Shown here piece by piece: positions 8,066-21,298 of a stretch of 64,000 nt of DNA (its first letter is position 1; each line of letters opens with the position of its first letter). Location: positions 37,449,501 through 37,513,500 of the forward strand of contig NC_073352.2 in the NCBI RefSeq assembly GCF_027580225.2, read 5' to 3'. Made by a program: the position numbers and the translations under genes. The notes under the pieces are model-generated. The model did not search any database. It was given only the letters and a program-made list of their open reading frames with translations, and was not told the DNA's origin. The DNA is from Misgurnus anguillicaudatus. Its lineage: Eukaryota > Chordata > Actinopteri > Cypriniformes > Cobitidae.

Positions 8066-11000
8066 AGATACTTCCGGTCGAATATCCGAATTTCGTTACC
8101 GCGCCGCTCCGGCGCCTCGGGCCCGGGGCCTTTGACCTTCGGGTCGATTGGTCCGCCGGATGGGCCCTTTCGAACGAGCCCACCCACGAGTATCTGGCCC
8201 TTTCCGCGGCGGAGATACGGGGGGCCTTCTCCGGATTTTCCCACGGCCGCTGCTCGGGCGCCTTAAGTCCGAGGACGTCGCCCTCGGGGTCGGTCGCTCT
8301 ACCCGAGGGGACCTTTCGAACGAGCACGCCCTCGACCCTCCGACCCTTTCCGCGGCCGAGATACGGCGGATCGAAAAAAAAAAAACGCTGGTCCGGAGTT
8401 CGCGCGCCCGTAGCGTCCGCTGCGTTCGTCCGCCGGAGGCGCGGCTGGTCTCGTTCGAAAGGTCTTTCCCGGGGCTTTCCGGCGACGCCGGCCCCGAGTC
8501 CGTGCGACCCCGTGGACCGGAGATACTTCCGGTCGAATATCCGAATTTCGTTACCGCGCCGCTCCGGCGCCTCGGGTCCGGGGCCTTCGACCTTCGGGTC
8601 GATTGGTCCGCCGGAGGGGCCCTTTCGAACGAGCCCACCCGCGAGTATCTGGCCTTTTCTGCGGCGGAGATACGGGGGGCCGTCTCCGGATTTTCCCACG
8701 GCCGCTGCTCGGGCGCCTTAAGTCCGAGGACGTCGCCCTCGGGGTCGGTCGCTCTACCCGAGGGGACCTTTCGAACGAGCCCGCCCTCGACCCTCCGACC
8801 CTTTCCGCGGCCGAGATACGGCGGATCGAAAAAAAAAACGCCTGTCCGGAGTTCGCGCGCCCGTAGCGTCCGCTGCGTTCGTCCGCCGGAGGCGCGGCCG
8901 GTCTCGTTCGAAAGGTCTTTCCCGGGGCTTTCCGGCGACGCCGGCCCCGAGTCCGTGCGACCCCGTGGACCGGAGATACTTCCGGTCGAATATCCGAAAT
9001 TCGTTACCGCGCCGCTCCGGCGCCTCGGGTCCGGGGCCTTCGACCTTCGGGTCGGTCGGTCCGCCGGAGGGGCCCTTTCGAACGAGCCCACCCGCGAGTA
9101 TCTGGCCCTTTCCGCAGCGGAGATACGGGGTGCCGACTCCGGATTTTCCCACGGCCGCTGCTCGGGCGCCTTAAGTCCGAGGACGTCGCCCTCAGGGTCG
9201 GTCGCTCTACCCGAGGGGACCTTTCGAACGAGCCCGCCCTCGACCCTCCGACCCTTTCCGCGGCCGAGATACGGCGGTTCGAAAAAAAAAAAACGCTCGT
9301 CCGGAGTTTGCTCGCCCGTAGCGTCCGCTGCGTTCGTCCGCCGGAGGCGTGACTGGTCTCGTTCGAAAGGTCTTTCCCGGGGCTTTCCGGCGACGCCGGC
9401 CCCGAGTCCGTGCGACCCCGTGGACCGGAGATACTTCCGGTCGAATATCCGAATTTCGTTACCGCGCCGCTCCGGCGCCTCGGGTCCGGGGCCTTCGAAC
9501 TTCGGGTCGATTGGTCCGCCGGAGGGGCCCTTTCGAACGAGCCCACCCGCGAGTATCTGGCCCTTTCCGCGGCGGAGATACGGGGGGCCGTCACCGGATT
9601 TTCCCACGGCCGCTGCTCGGGCGCCTTAAGTCCGAGGACGTCGCCCTCGGGGTCGGTCGCTCTACCCGAGGGGACCTTTCGAACGAGCCCGCCCTCGACC
9701 CTCCGACCCTTTCCGCGGCCGAGATACGGCGGATCGAAAAAAAAAAAACGCTGGTCCGGAGTTCGCGCGCCCGTAGCGTCCGCTGCGTTCGTCCGCTGGA
9801 GGCGCGGCCGGTCTCGTTCGAAAGGTCTTTCCCGGGGCTTTTCGGCGACGCCGGCCCCGAGTCCGTGCGACCCCGGGGACCGGAGATACTTCCGGTCGAA
9901 TTTAGGAAAACTTCGAACGGCCGTATCTCGGGCGCCTCGGGCCCGGGGCCTTCGAACTTCGGGTCGGTCGGTCCGCCGGAGGGGCCCTTTCGAACGAGCC
10001 CACCCGGGAGTATCTGGCCCCTTCCGCAGCGGAGATACGGGGGGCCGTCTCCGGATTTTCCCACTGCCGCTGCTCGGGCGCCTTAAGTCCGAGGACGTCG
10101 CCCTCGAGGTCGGTCGCTCTACCCGAGGAGACCTTTCGAACGAGCCCGCCCTCGACCCTCCGACCCTTTTCGCGGCCGAGATACGGCGGTTCGAAAAAAA
10201 AAAAACGCTCGTCCGTAGTTCGCTTGCCCGTAGCGTCCGCTGCGTTCGTCCGACGGAGGCGCGGCCGGTCTCGTTCGAAAGGTCTTTCCCGGGGCTTTCC
10301 GGCGACGCCGGCCCCGAGTCCGTGCGACCCCGTGGACCGGAGATACTTCCGGTAGAATATCCGAATTTCGTTACCGCGCCGCTCCGGCGCCTCGGGTCCG
10401 GGGCCTTCGACCTTCGATTCGATTGGTCCGCCGGAGGGGCCCTTTCGAACGAGCCCACCCGCGAGTATCTGGCCTTTTCCGCGGCGGAGATACGGGGGGC
10501 CGTCTCCGGATTTTCCCACGGCCGCTGCTCGGGCGCCTTAAGTCCGAGGACGTCGCCCTCGGGGTCGGTCGCTCTACCCGAGGGGACCTTTCGAACGAGC
10601 CTGCCCTCGACCCTCCGACCCTTTCCGCGGCCGAGATACGGCGGATCGAAAAAAAAAAAAGCTGGTCCGGAGTTCGCGCGCCCGTAGCGTCCGCTGCGTT
10701 CGTCCGCCGGAGGCGCGGCCGGTCTCGTTCGAAAGGTCTTTCCCGGGGCTTTCCGGCGACGCCGGCCCCGAGTCCGTGCGACCCCGTGGACCGGAGATAC
10801 TTCCGGTCGAATATCCGAATTTCGTTACCGCGCCGCTCCGGCGCCTCGGGTCCGGGGCCTTCGAACTTCGGGTCGATTGGTCCGCCGGAGGGGCCCTTTC
10901 GAACGAGCCCACCCGCGAGTATCTGGCCCTTTCCGCGGCGGAGATACGGGGGGCCGTCACCGGATTTTCCCACGGCCGCTGCTCGGGCGCCTTAAGTCCG

Positions 11001-11703
11001 AGGACGTCGCCCTCGGGGTCGGTCGCTCTACCCGAGGGGACCTTTCGAACGAGCCCGCCCTCGACCCTCCGACCCTTTCCGCGGCCGAGATACGGCGGAT
11101 CGAAAAAAAAAACGCTGGTCCGGAGTTCGCGCGCCCGTAGCGTCCGCTGCGTTCGGCCGCTGGAGGCGCGGCCGGTCTCGTTCGAAAGGTCTTTCCCGGG
11201 GCTTTTCGGCGACGCCGGCCCCGAGTCCGTGCGACCCCGGGGACCGGAGATACTTCCGGTCGAATTTAGGAAAACTTCGAACGGCCGTATCTCGGGCGCC
11301 TCGGGCCCGGGGCCTTCGAACTTCGGGTCGGTCGGTCCGCCGGAGGGGCCCTTTCGAACGAGCCCACCCGGGAGTATCTGGCCCCTTCCGCAGCGGAGAT
11401 ACGGTTGGCCGTCTCCGGACTTTCCCACTGCCGCTGCTCGGGCGCCTTAAGTCCGAAGACGTCGCCCTCGAGGTCGGTCGCTCTACCCGAGGAGACCTTT
11501 CGAACGAGCCCGCCCTCGACCCTCCGACCCTTTTCGCGGCCGAGATACGGCGGTTCGAAAAAAAAAAAAACGCTCGTCCATAGTTCGCTTGCCCGTAGCG
11601 TCCGCTGCGTTCGTCCGCCGGAGGCGCGGCCGGTCTCGTTCGAAAGGTCTCTCTCGGGGCTTTCCGTGGACGCCAGCCTCGGGTCCGTGCGACCCCGGGG
11701 GCC
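7611..11703 (+). repeat. A array 4 (9 monomers, 6+3 with a stranded array end)
   Basis: Length 4,093 bp is nine monomers. The sixth monomer (about 9850-10240) has last-type features, including 'tttaggaaaacttcgaacgg' at 9901 and 'cactgccgctg', yet is followed by ordinary monomers and not by block B. A true last-type monomer with the same replacement segment starts near 11265. The array therefore looks like a 6-monomer and a 3-monomer array fused with loss of the cassette between them. Confidence 0.9.
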
Positions 11704-12210
11704 GGAGATACGGACTTCCACCGCTGCACCTTTAAACGGCCGTAGCTCGGGCGCCTTAAGACCGAGACCTTAGCCCTTGGGTCCCTCATCCTCCAGGAGG
11801 GGCCCTTTCCAACGACCCCACCCACGTCTCCGTACCCCTTTCCCCGGCCGAGATACGACCCCGGGAACATCGCCCCGTCAACCCGACCACCGTGCACCCG
11901 AGGCCGGCTTTGGACCCCGCGACGGACACCCTGGAGCTCGTACCCGGCGCACCGTTTAGTCCCTGCCATCCCACTCTTAAGCACTCCCCCACCGGACTAA
12001 GCCCCATCCTCCCGGCCCTTCTGGAGAACCAAACAGTTGGTCAACCCCAAAATTTCTCCAACCGTTGGTCAACCCGAAAGATTTTCCAGCAGTTGGTCAA
12101 CCTCAATCGACTTAGGTTTTGGAGCGTTAGAGTTTCCAGCAGTTGGTCAACCTCAATCGACTTAGGTTTTGGAGTGTTCGCGTTTCCAGCAGTTGGTCAA
12201 CCTCAATCGA
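11704..12210 (+). repeat. Cassette 5, truncated: B (11704-12033) and C (12034-12210, 5 boxes)
   Basis: Block B is 1 bp shorter ('agcccttggg' for 'agccctttggg'). The fourth repeat reads 'gcgttagag' for 'gcgttcgag'. Both variants are shared with cassette 6. Deletion join at 12210/12211. Confidence 0.92.
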
Positions 12211-15200
12211 AGATACTTCCGGTCGAAAATCCGAATTTCGTTACAGCGCCGCTCCGGCCCCGGGCCCGGGTCCTTCGACCTTCGGGTCGTTCGGTCCGCC
12301 GGAGGGGCCCTTTCGAACGAGCCCACCCGCGAGTATCTGGCCCTTTCCGCAGCGGAGATACGGGGTGCCGTCTCCGGATTTTCCCACGGCCGCTGCTCGG
12401 GCGCCTTAAGTCCCAGGACGTCGCCCTCGGGGTCGGTCGCTCTACCCGAGGGGACCTTTCGAACGAGCCCGCCCTCGACCCTCCGGCCCTTTCCGCGGCC
12501 GAGATACGGCGGTTCGAAAAAAAAAAAAACGCACGTCCCGAGTTTGCTCGCCCGTAGCGTCCGCTGCGTTCGTCCGCCGGAGGTTTGACCGGTCTCGTTC
12601 GAAAGGTCTTTCCCGGGGCTTTCCGGCGACGCCGGCCCCGAGTCCGTGCGATCCCGTGGACCGGAGATACTTCCGGTCGAATATCCGAATTTCGTTACCG
12701 CGCCGCTCCGGCGCCTCGGGCCCGGGGCCTTTGACCTTCGGGTCGATTGGTCCGCCGGATGGGCCCTTTCGAACGAGCCCACCCACGAGTATCTGGCCCT
12801 TTCCGCGGCGGAGATACGGGGGGCCTTCTCCGGATTTTCCCACGGCCGCTGCTCGGGCGCCTTAAGTCCGAGGACGTCGCCCTCGGGGTCGGTCGCTCTA
12901 CCCGAGGGGACCTTTCGAACGAGCACGCCCTCGACCCTCCGACCCTTTCCGCGGCCGAGATACGGCGGATCGAAAAAAAAAAAACGCTGGTCCGGAGTTC
13001 GCGCGCCCGTAGCGTCCGCTGCGTTCGTCCGCCGGAGGCGCGGCTGGTCTCGTTCGAAAGGTCTTTCCCGGGGCTTTCCGGCGACGCCGGCCCCGAGTCC
13101 GTGCGACCCCGTGGACCGGAGATACTTCCGGTCGAATATCCGAATTTCGTTACCGCGCCGCTCCGGCGCCTCGGGTCCGGGGCCTTCGACCTTCGGGTCG
13201 ATTGGTCCGCCGGAGGGGCCCTTTCGAACGAGCCCACCCGCGAGTATCTGGCCTTTTCTGCGGCGGAGATACGGGGGGCCGTCTCCGGATTTTCCCACGG
13301 CCGCTGCTCGGGCGCCTTAAGTCCGAGGACGTCGCCCTCGGGGTCGGTCGCTCTACCCGAGGGGACCTTTCGAACGAGCCCGCCCTCGACCCTCCGACCC
13401 TTTCCGCGGCCGAGATACGGCGGATCGAAAAAAAAAAACGCTCGTCCGGAGTTCGCGCGCCCGTAGCGTCCGCTGCGTTCGTCCGCCGGAGGCGCGGCCG
13501 GTCTCGTTCGAAAGGTCTTTCCCGGGGCTTTCCGGCGACGCCGGCCCCGAGTCCGTGCGACCCCGTGGACCGGAGATACTTCCGGTCGAATATCCGAAAT
13601 TCGTTACCGCGCCGCTCCGGCGCCTCGGGTCCGGGGCCTTCGACCTTCGGGTCGGTCGGTCCGCCGGAGGGGCCCTTTCGAACGAGCCCACCCGCGAGTA
13701 TCTGGCCCTTTCCGCAGCGGAGATACGGGGTGCCGACTCCGGATTTTCCCACGGCCGCTGCTCGGGCGCCTTAAGTCCGAGGACGTCGCCCTCAGGGTCG
13801 GTCGCTCTACCCGAGGGGACCTTTCGAACGAGCCCGCCCTCGACCCTCCGACCCTTTCCGCGGCCGAGATACGGCGGTTCGAAAAAAAAAAAACGCTCGT
13901 CCGGAGTTTGCTCGCCCGTAGCGTCCGCTGCGTTCGTCCGCCGGAGGCGTGACTGGTCTCGTTCGAAAGGTCTTTCCCGGGGCTTTCCGGCGACGCCGGC
14001 CCCGAGTCCGTGCGACCCCGTGGACCGGAGATACTTCCGGTCGAATATCCGAATTTCGTTACCGCGCCGCTCCGGCGCCTCGGGTCCGGGGCCTTCGAAC
14101 TTCGGGTCGATTGGTCCGCCGGAGGGGCCCTTTCGAACGAGCCCACCCGCGAGTATCTGGCCCTTTCCGCGGCGGAGATACGGGGGGCCGTCACCGGATT
14201 TTCCCACGGCCGCTGCTCGGGCGCCTTAAGTCCGAGGACGTCGCCCTCGGGGTCGGTCGCTCTACCCGAGGGGACCTTTCGAACGAGCCCGCCCTCGACC
14301 CTCCGACCCTTTCCGCGGCCGAGATACGGCGGATCGAAAAAAAAAAAACGCTGGTCCGGAGTTCGCGCGCCCGTAGCGTCCGCTGCGTTCGTCCGCTGGA
14401 GGCGCGGCCGGTCTCGTTCGAAAGGTCTTTCCCGGGGCTTTTCGGCGACGCCGGCCCCGAGTCCGTGCGACCCCGGGGACCGGAGATACTTCCGGTCGAA
14501 TTTAGGAAAACTTCGAACGGCCGTATCTCGGGCGCCTCGGGCCCGGGGCCTTCGAACTTCGGGTCGGTCGGTCCGCCGGAGGGGCCCTTTCGAACGAGCC
14601 CACCCGGGAGTATCTGGCCCCTTCCGCAGCGGAGATACGGGGGGCCGTCTCCGGATTTTCCCACTGCCGCTGCTCGGGCGCCTTAAGTCCGAGGACGTCG
14701 CCCTCGAGGTCGGTCGCTCTACCCGAGGAGACCTTTCGAACGAGCCCGCCCTCGACCCTCCGACCCTTTTCGCGGCCGAGATACGGCGGTTCGAAAAAAA
14801 AAAAAACGCTCGTCCGTAGTTCGCTTGCCCGTAGCGTCCGCTGCGTTCGTCCGACGGAGGCGCGGCCGGTCTCGTTCGAAAGGTCTTTCCCGGGGCTTTC
14901 CGGCGACGCCGGCCCCGAGTCCGTGCGACCCCGTGGACCGGAGATACTTCCGGTAGAATATCCGAATTTCGTTACCGCGCCGCTCCGGCGCCTCGGGTCC
15001 GGGGCCTTCGACCTTCGATTCGATTGGTCCGCCGGAGGGGCCCTTTCGAACGAGCCCACCCGCGAGTATCTGGCCTTTTCCGCGGCGGAGATACGGGGGG
15101 CCGTCTCCGGATTTTCCCACGGCCGCTGCTCGGGCGCCTTAAGTCCGAGGACGTCGCCCTCGGGGTCGGTCGCTCTACCCGAGGGGACCTTTCGAACGAG

Positions 15201-16304
15201 CCTGCCCTCGACCCTCCGACCCTTTCCGCGGCCGAGATACGGCGGATCGAAAAAAAAAAAAGCTGGTCCGGAGTTCGCGCGCCCGTAGCGTCCGCTGCGT
15301 TCGTCCGCCGGAGGCGCGGCCGGTCTCGTTCGAAAGGTCTTTCCCGGGGCTTTCCGGCGACGCCGGCCCCGAGTCCGTGCGACCCCGTGGACCGGAGATA
15401 CTTCCGGTCGAATATCCGAATTTCGTTACCGCGCCGCTCCGGCGCCTCGGGTCCGGGGCCTTCGAACTTCGGGTCGATTGGTCCGCCGGAGGGGCCCTTT
15501 CGAACGAGCCCACCCGCGAGTATCTGGCCCTTTCCGCGGCGGAGATACGGGGGGCCGTCACCGGATTTTCCCACGGCCGCTGCTCGGGCGCCTTAAGTCC
15601 GAGGACGTCGCCCTCGGGGTCGGTCGCTCTACCCGAGGGGACCTTTCGAACGAGCCCGCCCTCGACCCTCCGACCCTTTCCGCGGCCGAGATACGGCGGA
15701 TCGAAAAAAAAAACGCTGGTCCGGAGTTCGCGCGCCCGTAGCGTCCGCTGCGTTCGGCCGCTGGAGGCGCGGCCGGTCTCGTTCGAAAGGTCTTTCCCGG
15801 GGCTTTTCGGCGACGCCGGCCCCGAGTCCGTGCGACCCCGGGGACCGGAGATACTTCCGGTCGAATTTAGGAAAACTTCGAACGGCCGTATCTCGGGCGC
15901 CTCGGGCCCGGGGCCTTCGAACTTCGGGTCGGTCGGTCCGCCGGAGGGGCCCTTTCGAACGAGCCCACCCGGGAGTATCTGGCCCCTTCCGCAGCGGAGA
16001 TACGGTTGGCCGTCTCCGGACTTTCCCACTGCCGCTGCTCGGGCGCCTTAAGTCCGAAGACGTCGCCCTCGAGGTCGGTCGCTCTACCCGAGGAGACCTT
16101 TCGAACGAGCCCGCCCTCGACCCTCCGACCCTTTTCGCGGCCGAGATACGGCGGTTCGAAAAAAAAAAAAACGCTCGTCCATAGTTCGCTTGCCCGTAGC
16201 GTCCGCTGCGTTCGTCCGCCGGAGGCGCGGCCGGTCTCGTTCGAAAGGTCTCTCTCGGGGCTTTCCGTGGACGCCAGCCTCGGGTCCGTGCGACCCCGGG
16301 GGCC
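12211..16304 (+). repeat. A array 5 (9 monomers), near-copy of array 4
   Basis: It aligns with array 4 at a shift of 4,600-4,601 bp with few differences seen, for example 'ctccggccc' at 12481 and 'cgcacgtcccgag' at 12530. It repeats the stranded last-type monomer (replacement segment at 14501) and the true last one (15866). Confidence 0.92.
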
Positions 16305-16811
16305 GGAGATACGGACTTCCACCGCTGCACCTTTAAACGGCCGTAGCTCGGGCGCCTTAAGACCGAGACCTTAGCCCTTGGGTCCCTCATCCTCCAGGAG
16401 GGGCCCTTTCCAACGACCCCACCCACGTCTCCGTACCCCTTTCCCCGGCCGAGATACGACCCCGGGAACATCGCCCCGTCAACCCGACCACCGTGCACCC
16501 GAGGCCGGCTTTGGACCCCGCAACGGACACCCTGGAGCTCGTACCCGGCGCACCGTTTGGTCCCTGCCATCCCACTCTTAAGCACTCCCCCACCGGACTA
16601 AGCCCCATCCTCCCGGCCCTTCTGGAGAACCAAACAGTTGGTCAACCCCAAAATTTCTCCAACCGTTGGTCAACCCGAAAGATTTTCCAGCAGTTGGTCA
16701 ACCTCAATCGACTTAGGTTTTGGAGCGTTAGAGTTTCCAGCAGTTGGTCAACCTCAATCGACTTAGGTTTTGGAGTGTTCGCGTTTCCAGCAGTTGGTCA
16801 ACCTCAATCGA
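16305..16811 (+). repeat. Cassette 6, truncated: B (16305-16634) and C (16635-16811, 5 boxes)
   Basis: Shares 'agcccttggg' and 'gcgttagag' with cassette 5. It differs at 'cgcaacgg' (16519) and has 'gtttggtccc'. Join at 16811/16812. Confidence 0.92.
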
Positions 16812-19800
16812 AGATACTTCCGGTCGAAAATCCGAATTTCGTTACAGCGCCGCTCCGGCCCCGGGCCCGGGTCCTTCGACCTTCGGGTCGTTCGGTCCGC
16901 CGGAGGGGCCCTTTCGAACGAGCCCACCCGCGAGTATCTGGCCCTTTCCGCAGCGGAGATACGGGGTGCCGTCTCCGGATTTTCCCACGGCCGCTGCTCG
17001 GGCGCCTTAAGTCCCAGGACGTCGCCCTCGGGGTCGGTCGCTCTACCCGAGGGGACCTTTCGAACGAGCCCGCCCTCGACCCTCCGACCCTTTCCGCGGC
17101 CGAGATACGGCGGTTCGAAAAAAAAAAAAACGCTCGTCCGGAGTTTGCTCGCCCGTAGCGTCCGCTGCGTTCGTCCGCCGGAGGTTTGACCGGTCTCGTT
17201 CGAAAGGTCTTTCCCGGGGCTTTCCGGCGACGCCGGCCCCGAGTCCGTGCGATCCCGTGGACCGGAGATACTTCCGGTCGAATATCCGAATTTCGTTACC
17301 GCGCCGCTCCGGCGCCTCGGGCCCGGGGCCTTTGACCTTCGGGTCGATTGGTCCGCCGGATGGGCCCTTTCGAACGAGCCCACCCACGAGTATCTGGCCC
17401 TTTCCGCGGCGGAGATACGGGGGGCCTTCTCCGGATTTTCCCACGGCCGCTGCTCGGGCGCCTTAAGTCCGAGGACGTCGCCCTCGGGGTCGGTCGCTCT
17501 ACCCGAGGGGACCTTTCGAACGAGCACGCCCTCGACCCTCCGACCCTTTCCGCGGCCGAGATACGGCGGATCGAAAAAAAAAAAACGCTGGTCCGGAGTT
17601 CGCGCGCCCGTAGCGTCCGCTGCGTTCGTCCGCCGGAGGCGCGGCTGGTCTCGTTCGAAAGGTCTTTCCCGGGGCTTTCCGGCGACGCCGGCCCCGAGTC
17701 CGTGCGACCCCGTGGACCGGAGATACTTCCGGTCGAATATCCGAATTTCGTTACCGCGCCGCTCCGGCGCCTCGGGTCCGGGGCCTTCGACCTTCGGGTC
17801 GATTGGTCCGCCGGAGGGGCCCTTTCGAACGAGCCCACCCGCGAGTATCTGGCCTTTTCTGCGGCGGAGATACGGGGGGCCGTCTCCGGATTTTCCCACG
17901 GCCGCTGCTCGGGCGCCTTAAGTCCGAGGACGTCGCCCTCGGGGTCGGTCGCTCTACCCGAGGGGACCTTTCGAACGAGCCCGCCCTCGACCCTCCGACC
18001 CTTTCCGCGGCCGAGATACGGCGGATCGAAAAAAAAAAACGCTCGTCCGGAGTTCGCGCGCCCGTAGCGTCCGCTGCGTTCGTCCGCCGGAGGCGCGGCC
18101 GGTCTCGTTCGAAAGGTCTTTCCCGGGGCTTTCCGGCGACGCCGGCCCCGAGTCCGTGCGACCCCGTGGACCGGAGATACTTCCGGTCGAATATCCGAAA
18201 TTCGTTACCGCGCCGCTCCGGCGCCTCGGGTCCGGGGCCTTCGACCTTCGGGTCGGTCGGTCCGCCGGAGGGGCCCTTTCGAACGAGCCCACCCGCGAGT
18301 ATCTGGCCCTTTCCGCAGCGGAGATACGGGGTGCCGACTCCGGATTTTCCCACGGCCGCTGCTCGGGCGCCTTAAGTCCGAGGACGTCGCCCTCAGGGTC
18401 GGTCGCTCTACCCGAGGGGACCTTTCGAACGAGCCCGCCCTCGACCCTCCGACCCTTTCCGCGGCCGAGATACGGCGGTTCGAAAAAAAAAAAACGCTCG
18501 TCCGGAGTTTGCTCGCCCGTAGCGTCCGCTGCGTTCGTCCGCCGGAGGCGTGACTGGTCTCGTTCGAAAGGTCTTTCCCGGGGCTTTCCGGCGACGCCGG
18601 CCCCGAGTCCGTGCGACCCCGTGGACCGGAGATACTTCCGGTCGAATATCCGAATTTCGTTACCGCGCCGCTCCGGCGCCTCGGGTCCGGGGCCTTCGAA
18701 CTTCGGGTCGATTGGTCCGCCGGAGGGGCCCTTTCGAACGAGCCCACCCGCGAGTATCTGGCCCTTTCCGCGGCGGAGATACGGGGGGCCGTCACCGGAT
18801 TTTCCCACGGCCGCTGCTCGGGCGCCTTAAGTCCGAGGACGTCGCCCTCGGGGTCGGTCGCTCTACCCGAGGGGACCTTTCGAACGAGCCCGCCCTCGAC
18901 CCTCCGACCCTTTCCGCGGCCGAGATACGGCGGATCGAAAAAAAAAAAAACGCTGGTCCGGAGTTCGCGCGCCCGTAGCGTCCGCTGCGTTCGTCCGCTG
19001 GAGGCGCGGCCGGTCTCGTTCGAAAGGTCTTTCCCGGGGCTTTTCGGCGACGCCGGCCCCGAGTCCGTGCGACCCCGGGGACCGGAGATACTTCCGGTCG
19101 AATTTAGGAAAACTTCGAACGGCCGTATCTCGGGCGCCTCGGGCCCGGGGCCTTCGAACTTCGGGTCGGTCGGTCCGCCGGAGGGGCCCTTTCGAACGAG
19201 CCCACCCGGGAGTATCTGGCCCCTTCCGCAGCGGAGATACGGGGGGCCGTCTCCGGATTTTCCCACTGCCGCTGCTCGGGCGCCTTAAGTCCGAGGACGT
19301 CGCCCTCGAGGTCGGTCGCTCTACCCGAGGAGACCTTTCGAACGAGCCCGCCCTCGACCCTCCGACCCTTTTCGCGGCCGAGATACGGCGGTTCGAAAAA
19401 AAAAAAAACGCTCGTCCGTAGTTCGCTTGCCCGTAGCGTCCGCTGCGTTCGTCCGACGGAGGCGCGGCCGGTCTCGTTCGAAAGGTCTTTCCCGGGGCTT
19501 TCCGGCGACGCCGGCCCCGAGTCCGTGCGACCCCGTGGACCGGAGATACTTCCGGTAGAATATCCGAATTTCGTTACCGCGCCGCTCCGGCGCCTCGGGT
19601 CCGGGGCCTTCGACCTTCGATTCGATTGGTCCGCCGGAGGGGCCCTTTCGAACGAGCCCACCCGCGAGTATCTGGCCTTTTCCGCGGCGGAGATACGGGG
19701 GGCCGTCTCCGGATTTTCCCACGGCCGCTGCTCGGGCGCCTTAAGTCCGAGGACGTCGCCCTCGGGGTCGGTCGCTCTACCCGAGGGGACCTTTCGAACG

Positions 19801-20452
19801 AGCCTGCCCTCGACCCTCCGACCCTTTCCGCGGCCGAGATACGGCGGATCGAAAAAAAAAAAAGCTGGTCCGGAGTTCGCGCGCCCGTAGCGTCCGCTGC
19901 GTTCGTCCGCCGGAGGCGCGGCCGGTCTCGTTCGAAAGGTCTTTCCCGGGGCTTTCCGGCGACGCCGGCCCCGAGTCCGTGCGACCCCGTGGACCGGAGA
20001 TACTTCCGGTCGAATATCCGAATTTCGTTACCGCGCCGCTCCGGCGCCTCGGGCCCGGGGCCTTCGAACTTCGGGTCGGTCGGTCCGCCGGAGGGGCCCT
20101 TTCGAACGAGCCCACCCGGGAGTATCTGGCCCCTTCCGCAGCGGAGATACGGTTGGCCGTCTCCGGATTTTCCCACTGCCGCTGCTCGGGCGCCTTAAGT
20201 CCGAGGACGTCGCCCTCGAGGTCGGTCGCTCTACCCGAGGAGACCTTTCGAACGAGCCCGCCCTCGACCCTCCGACCCTTTTCGCGGCCGAGATACGGCG
20301 GTTCGAAAAAAAAAAAAAACGCTAGTCCGCAGTTCGCTTGCCCGTAGCGTCCGCTGCGTTCGTCCGCCGGAGGCGCGGCCGGTCTCGTTCGAAAGGTCTC
20401 TCTCGGGGCTTTCCGTGGACGCCAGCCTCGGGTCCGTGCGACCCCGGGGGCC
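16812..20452 (+). repeat. A array 6 (8 monomers), third copy of the 4.6-kb pattern minus one monomer
   Basis: It follows array 5 at a shift of about 4,601 bp up to about 20,000, including the stranded last-type monomer (segment at 19103). It then passes straight to a last monomer that has the ordinary 'tatccgaatttcg' segment. One monomer has been lost compared with arrays 4 and 5. Confidence 0.9.
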
Positions 20453-21298
20453 GGAGATACGGACTTCCACCGCTGCACCTTTAAACGGCCGTAGCTCGGG
20501 CGACTTAAGACCGAGACCTTAGCCCTTTGGGTCCCTCATCCTCCAGGAGGGGCCCTTTCCAACGACCCCACCCACGTCTCCGTACCCCTTTCCCCGGCCG
20601 AGATACGACCCCGGGAACATCGCCCCGTCAACCCGACCACCGTGCACCCGAGGCCGGCTTTGGACCCCGCGACGGACACCCTGGAGCTCGTACCCGGCGC
20701 ACCGTTTGGTCCCTGCCATCCCACTCTTAAGCACTCCCCCACCGGACTAAGCCCCATCCTCCCGGCCCTTCTGGAGAACCAAACAGTTGGTCAACCCCAA
20801 AATTTCTCCAACCGTTGGTCAACCCGAAAGATTTTCCAGCAGTTGGTCAACCTCAATCGACTTAGGTTTTGGAGCGTTCGAGTTTCCAGCAGTTGGTCAA
20901 CCTCAATCGACTTAGGTTTTGGAGTGTTCGCGTTTCCAGCAGTTGATCAACCTCAATCGACTTAGGTTTTGGAGCGTTCGCGTTTCCAGCAGTTGGTCAA
21001 CCTCAATCGACTTAGGCTCTGGAGCTTTCGCCTCTCCAGCAGTTGGTCAACCCCAACGACTTAGGCTCTTGAGCTTTTACTTCTCCAGCAGTTGGTCAAC
21101 CCCATCGACTTAGGTTCTGGGGCGTTCGCTTCTCCTGCCATAGACTTAGGTTCTAGAGCTATTGCCTCTCCGACAGTTGGTCAACCCCAATCGACTTAGG
21201 CTCTGGAGCTTTCACTTCTCCAGCAGTTGGTCAACCCCATCGACTTAGGTTCTGGAGCTTTCGCCTCTCCGACAGTTGGTCAACCCCGATCGACTTAG
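20453..21298 (+). repeat. Cassette 7, full: B (20453-20783) and C (20784-21298, 11 boxes)
   Basis: First full-length C array (515 bp). It includes one shortened repeat ('ctcctgccatagactt', near 21132) that has lost its box. One box is altered to 'GTTGATCAAC' (20942), which makes it a perfect palindrome. Block B has 'gggcgacttaag'. Confidence 0.92.

Noticed and set aside
8096..9607. 503-codon open frame on the - strand
   Set aside because: It overlaps equally long + strand frames over the same monomers and has poly-Phe where the A-tracts lie, with the run length varying between copies. It is translated repeat.
20784..21298. 50-bp direct repeats as a CRISPR array
   Set aside because: Repeats are contiguous, with graded variation and no unique spacers of constant length; there are no cas genes and the setting is a satellite.
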